From: Purshia tridentata
Lineage: Eukaryota; Streptophyta; Magnoliopsida; Rosales; Rosaceae
Direction: 5' to 3'
DNA length: 42,239 bases
Assembly: GCA_003254885.1 (NCBI GenBank)
Contig: QANT01006446.1
Span: 1 to 42,239, forward strand
Shown: positions 1-12,400 of the stretch, piece after piece
Numbering within the stretch: position 1 is the stretch's first letter
Layout: every line of letters begins with the position of its first letter
Notes under the pieces: generated by a model
Seen by the model: only the letters and a program-made list of their open reading frames with translations
Database searches by the model: none
What the model was told of the DNA's origin: nothing
Made by a program: the position numbers and the translations under genes

Positions 1-1380
1 CTCCCTACACCCCCCAATTCATTTTACCACCCACTGAAAACCCCTATGTGCAGAACCAGACCCATCTTCATACTGAATCTCTATCTCCTTCATCTTCAAC
101 CTCCACCATCTTCATCTTCAACTAAAACCCTAGACATAGATTGTTCATTTAGACACTGAAATTACCTGCATTTGGCGAATGGACACTCAGAACGACATTT
201 TGGAGTCGTCAAATGAAGTATGTTTCAATTTTTTTTTAGTTTTCCTGAATTTTTTTAGATCCAAAAAAATGTTGTGCGCGATTTTATTCGGTACACCAGT
301 ATCAAAATGTGTTATACATTTCAGTATATGCTATCCGAATAAATGTATAATATACAATAGTCATCTACCGTTTGTAAATTGAACTATAATTTTCTTAATT
401 GTCATTCGCAGGTTGTTTGTCGAATAATGTCAAAAGTTTTAGTAGAATTCTGCTAAAGTTTATGCAAACATTTCGCAAGGAAGCCACCAAATATATATGA
501 TATATTCAGTAGTTAAACTTCGAATAGTGGGTGATGAGCAAATTTTTTTTTTTTCTGTGTAGGAGCAACAGCTAAATAATGCTTCTACCGAATACAGTGT
601 GGTCGAAGGAAAAGGTGAATCAGATTATTCCAATGATTTCACAACAACGAAAGTAAGCATGTTTTATATGAGAATTATGAGTTATGTATACCTTAATTTC
701 AATTGAAAATAATTATAATTGTCATATATAGGTGTTTCAAAGTAAGGATTCAATGCTTAGTTGGATTCGTTCACAAAGAAAAAGGAAAAACATGGTAATT
801 GTAATATATTACTTAGAAAAAAAAATAAAAATTGCGCATCCCAGAGTATTCAATGGTTAATTATTGAATATATTATATGTATTCGGTGACTCCCTTCCAA
901 AATGTTTGTATAAACTTCGACGGAATGCCACCAAAAATTTTGACATAATTCAACGATCCTTCTTTGAACGACTAGTTAGCAAATTATAGTTCAATTTATA
1001 TACGGTAGATGAGTACCAAATAATATATGTTTATTCGGAGACCATATATCGAAATATATTACAAATTTCAGTACTGGTTTACCGAACAAAAATGTGAACA
1101 GCAAATTTTATAGATTCGAAAAAATTTCATGAAAACTCAAAAAAATATCAAATTTACTTCATTCAACGACTCCAAATTGTCTTATGAGTGTCCATTCGTA
1201 AAATGCAAGTTATTTGAGTGTTTTAATCAATAATTTATGTCTAGGATTTTAGTTAAAGATGAAAATGGTGGAGGTGGAGGTTGAGGATAAGGATGAAGAT
1301 GGTGGAGGTGGAGGTGGAGGTTCAAGTTGTGTACGTTGGGTTTTTAGTGGGTGGTCAAGTGGGTTAAGGGGTATAGGGAG
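1..1380 (+). mobile_element. Foldback (MULE-like) DNA transposon with ~550-bp inverted repeats
   Basis: Bases 1 to about 557 match the reverse complement of about 820-1380. The match runs from the outer edge (CTCCCTACACCCC against CTCCCTATACCCC) through the CATCTTCATC-rich segment and the ATG-containing segment to a poly-T tract. Arms this long with a loop of only about 260 bp are typical of Mutator-like and foldback elements. The left arm begins at the first base of the window, so the true outer end and target duplication cannot be seen. The right end could extend to about 1560. Divergence between the arms (roughly 75-80% by eye) indicates an old insertion. Superfamily assignment is inference. 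Confidence 0.7.
179..794 (+). pseudogene. Three spliced 5' exons of a MULE-type transposase-like ORF
   Basis: Three open segments with good splice sites join in phase: 179-217 (13 codons from an ATG, donor GAA|GTATGT), 563-652 (30 codons, acceptor GTGTAG, donor AAA|GTAAGC) and 732-794 (21 codons, acceptor TATAG, donor ATG|GTAATT). The third segment begins VFQSKDSMLSWIRSQRKR, which resembles the N-terminal segment of plant MULE-associated transposase-like proteins. No catalytic DDE or SWIM domain follows, because the right inverted repeat begins almost at once. This is a 5'-end remnant in an internally deleted, non-autonomous element. Exon structure is seen directly; the family call is from memory and moderate. 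The first exon lies inside the inverted repeat, so a degraded mirror copy sits near 1150-1195 on the other strand. Confidence 0.45.
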
Positions 1381-2225
1381 AAAACATATAGGGTGAGATT
1401 ATTTGGTGGGTTTAAAGAGTAAATGTAAAGATTTTATTAAATAAGGGTATTTATATAATCATAAGATGGTTAATTCAGCAAACCTTGTGAATTTTAAATT
1501 TAGGAGTGGTCAACTCAGCAAGGGTGGTTAACTAAGCATCTTAGGGTGGTCGGAATAGACTGGGCCTATACCTTATCCTAAAAAATAAAAAATATAAAAA
1601 ATATACTAATTTCATTTGGTAAACTATTGTTGAATGATACAAATATATAAAACAGTTCAGTAGTTGACTATTGAAATAACACAAATATTTCCGTAGATTA
1701 TTGTCGAATGACCAAAAAGTGGTCAACTTAGTAATTTAGCATAGTCAGAATAGCCTGAGCCTTAAAAAATGTATATGGAAATGGTTTTTTTATTTATTTG
1801 ATACTGGGTCATTTAATTAAAGTGTAAACTACTCGTAAGCAAGGACTGCAAATTTGATTTAGCTGAAAATTTCGACAGAAATTTCGATCAAACCCTTCTT
1901 TTTCCTTTCCTTCCTTCTTTTTCTTTCCCTTCTCTCACTGCAGCTCATGACTTCTTCTTTCTTTTTTCTTTTTCTCTTCCTCCTTCACACAATCACGCCA
2001 CCAACAATTCCGGCCACTAGCCCAACCTTTTCCGATCAACCCAAAGCCACCAACAGGACCCCCAGGCGCCGACCATCTTCTCTCGCCCTTCCTCCACGCC
2101 CGCCAGCCACCTCAGTCGTCTGAAAATGCGAAATTAAACAGTGCCACCGTCGGATTCTTTCGCCGATTCCAGTCACCTCTGAGCTTTGATTACTATTTTT
2201 TTGGTGGGTTTTCCTTCACTCACCA
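1381..2225. other. Intergenic AT-rich sequence, no gene seen
   Basis: No coding segment is convincing here. A short motif recurs imperfectly at about 1500-1570 and 1700-1760 (gtggtcaact followed by agt-a-tagc-tgggcc-like text). It may be the outer part of the neighbouring element or another repeat. The stretch 1890-2100 is strongly pyrimidine-rich (tttcctttccttc), then C-rich. Confidence 0.5.
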
Positions 2226-2729
2226 TAGGCTTTCATTCTCCTAAGGTTTTATGTGCTAATTTTGTGTAATTGTGATTTTGATTTTAGGGTTTGAATTTCA
2301 TTTCGAAAATTTCGGGAAATTTCTGAAATTTCAGCAAAATAACCGAAATTCATCTGAAATTTTTTTGGGAAGCTTTCAAAATTTCATCCCCTCCTAAAAA
2401 CAAAATTTTCTTTAACACCTTGGGCCGAACATCGTAATATTATTTCCTATTACAATAATTAAACGTAGGCTTTCATTCCCCTAAGGTCTTATGTGCTAAT
2501 TTTGTGTAATTGTGATTTTGATTTTAGGGTTTGAATTTCATTTCAAAAATTTTGGGAAATTTCTGAAATTTTAGCGAAATAACCGTAATTCATCTGAAAT
2601 TTTTTTGGGAAGCTTTCAAAATTTCGTCCCCTCCTAAAAACAAAATTTTCTACGAAATTTTGCCAAAAATTTCAAAATTTAACACTTTGGGCACAACATC
2701 GTAATATTATTTCCTATTACAATAATTAA
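2226..2729 (+). repeat. Tandem duplication, period 240 bp
   Basis: Copy 1 (2226-2463) and copy 2 (2466-2729) both begin TAGGCTTTCATTC and both end CCTATTACAATAATTAA. They differ at few bases. Copy 2 has about 25 extra bases near 2651-2680 (tacgaaattttgcc). The unit is rich in gaaatttc-type short palindromes and has no reading frame. The high identity suggests a recent duplication upstream of the O-fucosyltransferase gene. Confidence 0.9.
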
Positions 2730-2803
2730 GGCCCAAACCAAATCAGCCCATATAATTAACTTCTTGTTGGCCGTTCAAACAAATAAACTAGAGAGTAAAG
2801 ACC

Positions 2804-2807
<4 letters not shown>

Positions 2808-2838
<31 letters not shown>

Positions 2839-2850
2839 TGTGTGTGTGTG
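2808..2850 (+). repeat. (GA)n(GT)n compound microsatellite
   Basis: An uninterrupted GA run (2808-2836) passes directly into a GT run (to about 2850), followed by imperfect purine-rich repeats to 2900. GA/CT tracts are common in plant core promoters and 5' UTRs. Its position about 600 bp before the start codon fits the promoter or 5' UTR of the downstream gene. Confidence 0.9.
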
Positions 2851-3445
2851 AGTGAGACGGAGAGTGCGATAGACAGAGACAGAGACAGAGGAAGAGGAGG
2901 TGACTCACCTTCACAAAGCAGACAGCTGCTGATTGATGTTCCTGCTCAAACAACATGTGGGTGCTGAAACTCTCATAAATTGATGCAATTTATTGAGAGT
3001 TTTAGTTTGGGGTTGAATGGTAGCGATTTCTTTTGGGTTTTGAGTAGGCTGTGTATTTACAGACTTCACAAAAAGGGCTGATTCACATACGATGGGATGT
3101 AAAGGTATGTCAGATTTTTCCAATTCAATTATTGGATTTTGATTCTGTAATGTTAAGACATTGATTAGGTTTCTGAATTAGTACATGAGTATGGAAAATT
3201 AGGGTTAATTTCTCATTCTTCCCCAATTGTTTTGCAATTTTTTCATCTGCGAGTACGGAGGTTAATTTGGAGTTATGATTAACATGGGCGGGTTTTTATG
3301 ATTAACTTATTTTCTTGGATTAGTAATTCTGATGGTTATTCTCTCTTCTTATACGGAGTTGATTTGGAATTAGGAAATCCACTCGAAATTGGATTTGGAA
3401 TGTGATGTTATTGGGAGACTCGAATTCTGTGGTTGATGAGCCAAG
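2851..3445 (+). promoter_or_regulatory. Presumed 5' UTR / proximal upstream region of the O-fucosyltransferase gene
   Basis: This stretch has no long frame and leads directly to the ATG at 3446. A good splice donor (AAAG|GTATGT at 3104/3105) followed by T-rich sequence suggests that the 5' UTR is itself spliced, but the acceptor is ambiguous (candidates near 3250-3360). The transcription start cannot be placed from sequence alone. Confidence 0.35.
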
Positions 3446-6400
3446 ATGGTATTCAAATCCAAGATAAAATGGGTCGCACTTTTTGTCCTCGTTTTATCTT
3501 TTGTATCATTGCTTCGGCACCTCTCTATAGCAAAGTATTCGACTGTGGATTTAGTCCAGTACAGTGCATTGACCGCATTTCATAACGATTTCGATTCTAT
3601 CTCAGGGAGACAGGTGGGATTTGATTCATTTGTGTGTATGTGCAAGTGTTTTGTGCGTTACTAGTTGTTTGATGGGTTCCTTTTCTTTGTTGGATTCTCA
3701 CAGAGTACTCCAAATAAGAAGCTATGGGGGGCAGTCAGGCCCTTACAGTCTTTGCAACCTTATGCCAACCCTCGAAGCAACTATCCTGGTGATTTTTTTT
3801 GTTCCTATTGTTGCATTTGTGTATTCTCTCAGTTGGGTCATTTCTGGTTTATCATAGTCTTGCCTGAAATAGTTTGAAGAATTTGACAGTTAGGACCCAT
3901 TTTTGGGACCAAATTTTTTATTCAATTAGGGACACTTAAAATTGTAAATTGACAAATTGGTTACTTTTTATGCATGACCCACCACATTTGAAGTCTTGAG
4001 GATTCTGTTAGGTGTCCAAGATTCTGAGAACTGCAATAATTAATCATTTTCAACAAACCAACATCTTTGTTATTCTGACTTTTAATTGATTGTCGTATTT
4101 TTTCGTTCTTTGTTTTTGCTACTGGAGGATTTTGATGACCTTCAAATGTTCACGTTTAAGCTGATTGCTTACTTTTATTTTCTCAACAGTTCCAAATGAA
4201 CATCACAGTGGCTTCATTTATGCGAAAATATTTGGTGGATTTGCAAAGATAAGATCTTCGGTATGATTTTTCAAATGTGTGAAAGTCAGCCCTATTATAA
4301 TTTGCATACGGTGTTCATAAATTTTTCTTAATTTTCTAGATCTGTGATCTGGTCACCATATCCAGGCTTCTAAATGCTACTCTTGTCATTCCAGAGATTC
4401 AAGAAAGTATTCGCTCAAAACATATCAGGTGCTTCCTTTTTTCTAGCTTTCTCAATGTTTTTATTTTTTTATTTTTTATATTTGTTTATGTCAATTATAT
4501 AAGCTATTTGATCATATGGTTCACTTCTTACCATTTTTTTAATAATTTTCTCAGCAATCGTTTTAAGAGTTTTTCATATCTCTACGATGAGGAGCAATTT
4601 ATAGCATCTCTCAAAAATGACATAATCATTGTGAAGAGCCTGCCAGATAATTTGAAGGCAGCAAGGAAAAAGAATGAATTCCCTACTTTTAAACCCAAGA
4701 ATTCAGCTTCTCCTAATTTTTATATTAAAGAAGTCCTACCAAAGTTGAAGAAAACCAAGGTTATTGGCTTGATTCTTGGTGATGGTGGATGCCTGCAGGT
4801 AGCTGATGTTCTACTATTGTTAATAATATACTTAGTTATTGACAATGCTATCTTCTTGGGGAAAACATACATATTCTATTAACATGGATCTCACCATATT
4901 CTTCTGTATGCTAGAACTATGAACCATTTTTAACGAAGAAAAGAAATGATGGAAAATCAGTGAACTAGAACTGCAGTAGATATGATAGTGTAGCTGATGT
5001 TGCACTACACTACTTCAAAGATAAGGCGAGTAACAGAAAAGGATGGCCTCAGGAACTTAATTAACCCTACTTTCTTAGAATATTAATGTTGCTTGATGAT
5101 TACACTGTTTATAATCAATAGCAATATGATTATGCTCTGTATATTACCCTGGCTGAATACAAAAGACGTGTTAAGTACTGTGTAAAACAATTCACTAGTT
5201 TGGGAATTTTAAGATGTTGGCTCCATTTGTTGGTCATGATTTATCATGTTTACCTCAGCATAGACTTATTTCTGTTGGCTTACGGAAACTTCTCCCCCGC
5301 TTTGCTAGTGGTCCATAGGATACATTCATTCTGTTTCTCATGGTCACCCTTTGTAGAATTCAAAATGGTCATGTCAGTAGTCAATGTGTTTGGCTGATTT
5401 GGGGTTGAAAATTTGAGTCTACGTATGTGGCTCCATTTTCATTCTATATTGCAGTATGCAGTAATTTTCTTTCCTTTTGCTTGAACTGATTTTTTTTATT
5501 CTGGGCATGTGTGCATGTTTGACTATTAAATTGTAAATCTTTTGGAAACAATTTTAATGTTCTCTTCAGTCAATCCTTCCACCAAGCATGGCCGAGTTTC
5601 AAAGGCTTAGATGCCGGGTCGCCTTCCATGCACTTCAATTCAGGCCAGAAATTCAAATTCTTGGACACCGGATGGTGGAGAGGTATGAATCTACAAACCC
5701 ACCTTTGTTTTTAAGATTTTAATCATTTAAGAAATACTGATGTTTAGAGAACTTGATCTAGCACAGATTGCTCTTAGACCATATCTGATGCATGATGTTC
5801 TCATATTTTGTATTTAAAGTATAGAAGGATTAGATGTAGTTAGTTAATTGGTGGGGTGAAGTTTTAAGTATGGATTTTGGGAGTTTTACCAGTGAATGTT
5901 GTTGATTGTAGGTATGCTTTTCTGGCAGATCAGATATATGAAAATGAAAAGTATGAGCCTAGATACACCTAATTTTTCTAGGCAGTCAAACTTAAGAAAA
6001 AGTTATCACCGTTGTGAATTTGGCTCGCATATGAAGATTTCCTGGTTCATGGAGGGTTTCCATGGTATTCTCGGATGAAGTTAGGAGTCCAAATAGGTGT
6101 TGGAAGTTTATTGATTCCTGATGCGTTTTGGACTTCGTTTTGGGCAAGTTTTGAGTGTTTTTGGGGTTTTCCTTGTGTATAAAGGTTACTGATTTCCTAC
6201 TCAAAGACAACTTGCTTCCTACTTTATCTAGGATTGTAATCTAAGACAACTTGCTTCCTACTTTATCTAGGATTGTAATCTAAGGCCTATGGTTATAAAT
6301 TGGACCTTAGGGGTTTAATAATCATAAGTAAGAGCAAAACCTAGTGCAAGTCTTCAAGGTTTTGTGAGAGGCACACAATCTAGATTGGTGAGAACAAGAT

Positions 6401-9400
6401 TAGGTAATTAATTTTGGGTGAGAGAACTAGGGTTCTTGGGAAACACTTTGAGAAAGGGTATACAAGGGATTTGGGGATTGGGTTATGTGGTATAATCAAA
6501 TTGTAATTTTGTACCAATTTTTTTGTCGAACTTCGTAAAATCTTGGTGTGTTTGTGTGTGCTTATTTTATCTGTTTTTTTGGCTTGATTATTTTTTTGCA
6601 TCAAATTATTACTTGTCGTGACTCGTGATAGTGGAAGTTTGGATATAATTCCCAAACTACAACAACAATTGGTATCCTAACAATTCTACACTGCACATAA
6701 CTCCATTGAGAAGCAAGATTTAAGAGGGGGTTTAATTCACTACAATCACATCCTCTTAAAGAGCTTCAAATGCTGTGTGAACTTTCTATAATAATCCATT
6801 TTTCTTTGATCAGGTCTTCTATGATAATCTTTGAATATATTGGCAGATTAGGTAGTGTTGTGTAGGTTCCTGGCACTCGTGGTTCCAAATTAATAAAGTA
6901 TTTCCTTTTGGAAAGTAAAAGACTTTAAAAAGTGACTGATAGACTTCAGATTATAAACTTGATGTAGAACAATACAGGAAGGATTAAAGGAATATGTTTA
7001 GGTTAAAAAAGTAAAGAGGCAAAGGTCTTGGAAGATGTAGAAATTATCTAAAGGAGGAATTTAGAGAAAGAAGTTTAAAAATACTGGAATCACTCTTGTA
7101 GATTTAGGAATCACTCGTAGGTGAGAACAAGGCCTCACACCCTCTGTAGAATTGTGAATGGCTCAGAAGAAGTATATTATTCTATAAATATTACATGTGT
7201 TATATAGATGTCTACACATGACTTTTAGTCTCCCATGCATTACTGAAAGTTATAACTTAACTTACAAAGAAAAGGTCATACATAATGATCCTCTTAATTT
7301 TCAGTCTCCCATTGACTTCTCATTTCCCAAGCATGAAGACTCTAATCAAATGTCCAGATACACAAATCTTAACCTTAAGCTTCCAGATCTGTAGATTCCT
7401 TGACTCCTTAACTTGATTTTCTGACTAAAAAAACTCCAGCAGTATATATTTTGGGCTGGGTACTATACTAATTTCCCCCTAGGGCCTGCTGCACCTTGAT
7501 CCCATCAAATTAGAGTAAATTTGGGCCTGATTGCTGTCATCCCCCCCTTGGCTTGACAGAACTTGACTCTGGCAAGTTAAGAATTTGGTATTTCTCATGA
7601 TTAAGCTATTGCAACTCTGATTCCGTGATCCAAGCACAATCTTAAAGTGACCATCCTCACCATTTGAGTAAGAACTTTTTGTATCCTCCATTCCTGGTAG
7701 AAACAATCTGGTCGTCAGGGATGTCCTCTACAGCATCCTTGTCTGCAGAAACTTGTGTGAATTTTATAGTTGCTTTATCATGGTTAGCACCGTCACCATC
7801 TCCTTGGTATTGTTAAATCTTCACCATTGGAGATAGGACTTATTCTCATCTTCCACCATTGCAAATAGTTTGATCTCATCCCAAATGATCCACAAATCTT
7901 TGCACATGTAACTCAAGGAGGTGTTTGGTAAGCATAGGTGTCCCTTTGGAGAGTTATCCATCATGAACAGGTAAGGTCAGGTGTTTGTTTTGTTGTATAG
8001 AACTAATTGCAACACATATAATGCCAAAGTCTTGGTCGAGCCATAATCCTGGTTCAAACCATAATCCCTCTTCAATTGTTGAACCCACAACTTTAACAGC
8101 CAAAAAAGAGGTAAACAGACCTTTCAGATCTGTACACCCACCACTTTAATCTTTGCACCACTTGTATGCTTGAGAAAAAAGCGGTCCTTCTACCATGTCA
8201 GCTAGTCAACTTTCTCTGCGAATTCATATTTGTAAGCGTCTCATGGTCAAGGAAAAAAAGGAACTCCTTATATACTGGTTAGTAATGCCAAAAGACCAGT
8301 GTTCACACCACTGCATAGAACTTCTTCTCACAATAAGAAGAGCATTGTCAATCCTCGTTCAAATTTTCACTCTATATGCCAGTGGCTTATTTCCTAGTTA
8401 AGAACATTCAACCTTAATCTCCTTCAAAAAGTCTGCAAGGTAAAGTATAAGAGCTTCTGTCCTCTGTTTTATGATTTCTTCACAGGTTTTGGTCGTTGCC
8501 TCTTTCCAAATGAATTTTCTTTCATACAATCATTGATAGGCACCATAATTATGAAAGTTTCAAATAAAATGCATGTAGAGGGATGCTAACCCATGGAAGC
8601 TTGGGAAACCAGAAGTCATTGGGAGACTGAAAATGAGATGCTTAAAGAAAGGTTATGACTTCTAGTAATATGTGGGAGACCAAGGTCAGCGTTATACATC
8701 TATATAAAGCATGTAAATCTGTCATTCTTGTTCTAAACTAGGAGTGATCCAGATCCTACTAGAGTGTTTCTAGTATTTTTATACTTCTTAGTCTGAGTTT
8801 CTTTTTTATGTTTTGACTATTCCTACATTTCTACCACCTGCTCCTCTTATTCTACACGTTCCTTTGATCTTTTTCTTACTGTTCTACATCAAAACTACTA
8901 AACACCACATGCAAGGTTCCAATAATGCAACTTGACCAATAGTGATATTTGTGGTCCATTAATGTACAGCTCATCTCCAGAACTTTATAGTAGTTATTTA
9001 CATAGACTCCAAAAACAAGCAAAAAGCATGGGTAAAAAATTAATATCTGATAGTGTGTTTATATTTTTCTGGTAATACTTTGTTTAGAGTTACTGTTTCC
9101 TTGCAGTTGGTTAATGTGAGTTTCATACTATCTTTCCATAGGTTACGTGCATGGAGACAACCTTTCCTGGCTTTTCATCCTGGTTTAGTGAGAGAAACCT
9201 TGGCATATCATGGCTGCGCTGAACTTTTTCAGGTAAATGTTTAAGTCATGTTTAAGTCTCTTTATGTTTTTGTATCTGTTAGAATATAAAATAATTGCTG
9301 GTCTAGATCCTAAGTTTTGATTCCTGAAATCGCAACCTCCCAGTATTAAGTCGAGTTCCACATGCTGGCCTTTAGTGATGGATAGTGGCCTGCATGAGGC

Positions 9401-12400
9401 GGTCTTTTAGTATTGAATAATTGTAGTTCTGAATTATAACTGCTTTAGCTTTTGAGAACAGTAAAACCAACTAATTATCACAATCATTTCATATTTCTGC
9501 CTCTCAACTCTCAAGTATGAGTTCCATCATGTCAGTTCTCTTTTGTTGTTTGGTTGAATCTAAGTAAACAATTCAGTATCCAGAACAATCTCTCTCTCTC
9601 TCTCTCCCCCCCCTTCTTTTTTCTATCATATTAATTATGCAACAGGTGAATCTACGTAAAGGAATCACCTGAAAATAACTCTGAAATTTTAAGAATACAT
9701 TCAATGATCAATTACTATTCATATTAATACGTCTAATATGCTTCAAATGAGAAGAAATGAATCTGAATCGGGCAACCATCTGTTTTTGTACTGCCCTTTT
9801 GTTGTGGTTTTATGGGGTATTTTGTTTGGAGCTGCAGGTCTTAGTTGGGATAATCCCCAGTAAGTTTCTTCGTTGTTTCGTGAAAAAGAGGGTGTTTTTG
9901 GGAGAAAGGGAAGGAAGGCAAAGGTATTGTGGTCTTGTGGTGTGTTGGCAGTGATGTGGGTAATATGGTGGGAGAGAAATAGAAGAATTTTTTAAGATTT
10001 TAAGGGGGATAATGTGGAGTATACCTGGGACAAAGTTAGATTTTGGGCGTCTTTATGGTCCTCACTCTCTCCAGTTTTCAGAGGCTTTTCAGTTTCTTTA
10101 ATTTTGTTAGATTGGAAAGCTGCAGTTGGGTAGGGCAGTTTAGGGGTTGGGCTGGTGTTGTTGTGATGGTGCTAGCATGTGTTCTGTCTTTGCTGTGTTT
10201 TTTTTTCTTAGTTTTTGGTTGGTTTGTGGACATCTTGTTCACTCTTTGGCCTGCATCTTCTTTTTGTTTTTTGTTAATAAAAGTTTGTTTCTTATAAATT
10301 AAAAAAAAAAAATTACGTACATGGTTTTTCGAAGTTATCTTGTTAACTTGGTACCTTTGTGTAGGATGTTCACACTGAACTCATACAATATCGAAGGGCA
10401 CAAATGATTAAACGAGGCATTGTTAACGAGGAACTCAATATAGATTCACACTTGCGTAGAGAAAATGGTTCATGCCCACTTATGCCTGAAGAGGTATGCA
10501 TAGTACTAAATTTCACATCTATGTTAATTTAAGCCTTTTGTGCAGCATGTAGTCCATAGTGGTGGTGTTTTTTTGCCTTGGGTTTTCTTTTTGGTGCTAA
10601 ATTTCACATCTATGTTAGTGTAAGCCCTGTTGTGCAGTTTTTGGTCCTTACTGGTGTTTTTTCTCTGGTGCCATAGAAATGTTTGTAAAATCTTTATTTT
10701 TTTAAATTTTAAAATTTTAAAATTTGTATGAGAAACACGCTTTCATTAAATGAAAATAAAGGAGTACATAGTACCATACAGTGGACAAAATGTCCACCTT
10801 CCTTAAAAGTTCCTAGATAACAAGCTCTAGGATATTATAAAATCGAACAAACAGAGAACAACAGTGTAGTAAAACCCTAACACACAACACCCTTCCAATT
10901 AGACATAATTTCAGAAAACGAGTAATCCCTGAAGTTTGGAGTGATTAATGCCCATAATGAAGCCCAAATCCGAACTCACACCCACAAATTATCCACCTCT
11001 TGCCCCCTAACATCAACAAAAATCCTTTTATTTCTCTCCATCCAACTTACCCACAAAACTACCATCACTACACAATCAGTGATGGCTGATTGTGATTTTA
11101 TGTTTTCTAGCCACGAAAAATTGGAATTAATTTCAGGAGTTTAGCAAAAGCAAAATCTCAAGCATCCTTTTGTTGATTCCATTTTTTTAATTTTGTAATG
11201 CTAATATTACAGTTTGGAGTGAATTTGTATTCTCAAATATTTTATGCTAAAGTTATATTAAGTACAGGATGTAATGATTTTGAGAATGTAATTAATTGTA
11301 CCTTTTTTAAAGGCATCCGCTTAAAAGAATGAATCCGTATCACTATGATTCCAAAATTACCTAGTTGGCTGACCACAATTGGGTCATCACCTTTACAAAA
11401 TGGATCAGAAAATTAGAGAATGAGCTAATGATTTGAAATGCACTGTCTTCATTATACATATGATTTGGCTGTAAATTAGGAAAGTCCTATTCACGGCAGT
11501 TATTGGAGGACAATTCTATCTCCTTTTTTTATCCCTTCCAAGCAAATTGGTTGGGAAATGTACTACCTAAGGTACAGGTTCTAGCTTGGGTTATAGGTTA
11601 TGGGAATAGCTGAAAAAAAGGGCATCTAAGTCTTGTTGATTCACAACAATACCAACAGTTAGGGTTTGGGGGAGACTCTCTCTCACTATTGTATTAATCA
11701 AATGTAAAAAAAAAAAAAAANAAAAAAAAAAAAAAAAAAAAAACTAGACTTACATCATAAGCATAGGTTTATATTGGGGACAAACCCTACGGATTGAGGA
11801 AACAAAGTCCAAATCGGATATTTCAGTAATCCTTGATAGAATAGGAAATACTTGCAAGGAAATTCTTAAATGTAAAGAAACCTAAAATAACATGGAAGAC
11901 TTGACTAAGGGCCACTGCATGTCTGGTTTTGCTTCGCGTTTGAATGGGCTCTACCCTTACACCACTCCTTCCCTCTTTCTTACTACTCTTGCTCAACTCC
12001 CTGTAAGCCATGAACTCTGACTCGATGCATGATGCATCTTCTCCGGGTTGAAACTATCACCATGAAATGGAAAAATATGCTTAACATTATACACATCCGA
12101 GGTACGAATGTGGCTAAGCAACTTGAGGTGATAGGCATTCGGGTTGATCTTCTCAAGTACTCCACCGGGCCAATTTTTCGAGCTGCCAACTTGTTATATT
12201 CACTTTCAGGGAAACGATCCTTGGTGAGGATGGCATAAACATAATCTCCCACATCAAACTCAACCACCCTTATCTTTGAATCAGCTGCCTTTTTATATTT
12301 CTCCTTAGCTTGAGCAATGTTCTCGGTTTGCTCATGAATTTCTTGTAAATTAGTCACAAACTCTTCAGCCTTCAAATTAACCCTCTTGAAAGCTGGAACT

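Noticed and set aside
2756..3123. Overlapping short frames on both strands around the GA/GT repeat
   Set aside because: They are made of microsatellite translations (RERERER, SLSLSLS) and have no homology.
5896..6078. 60-codon frame in intron 6
   Set aside because: Lies in LTR-like sequence before 6100, with no homology and no splice consistency with the host gene.
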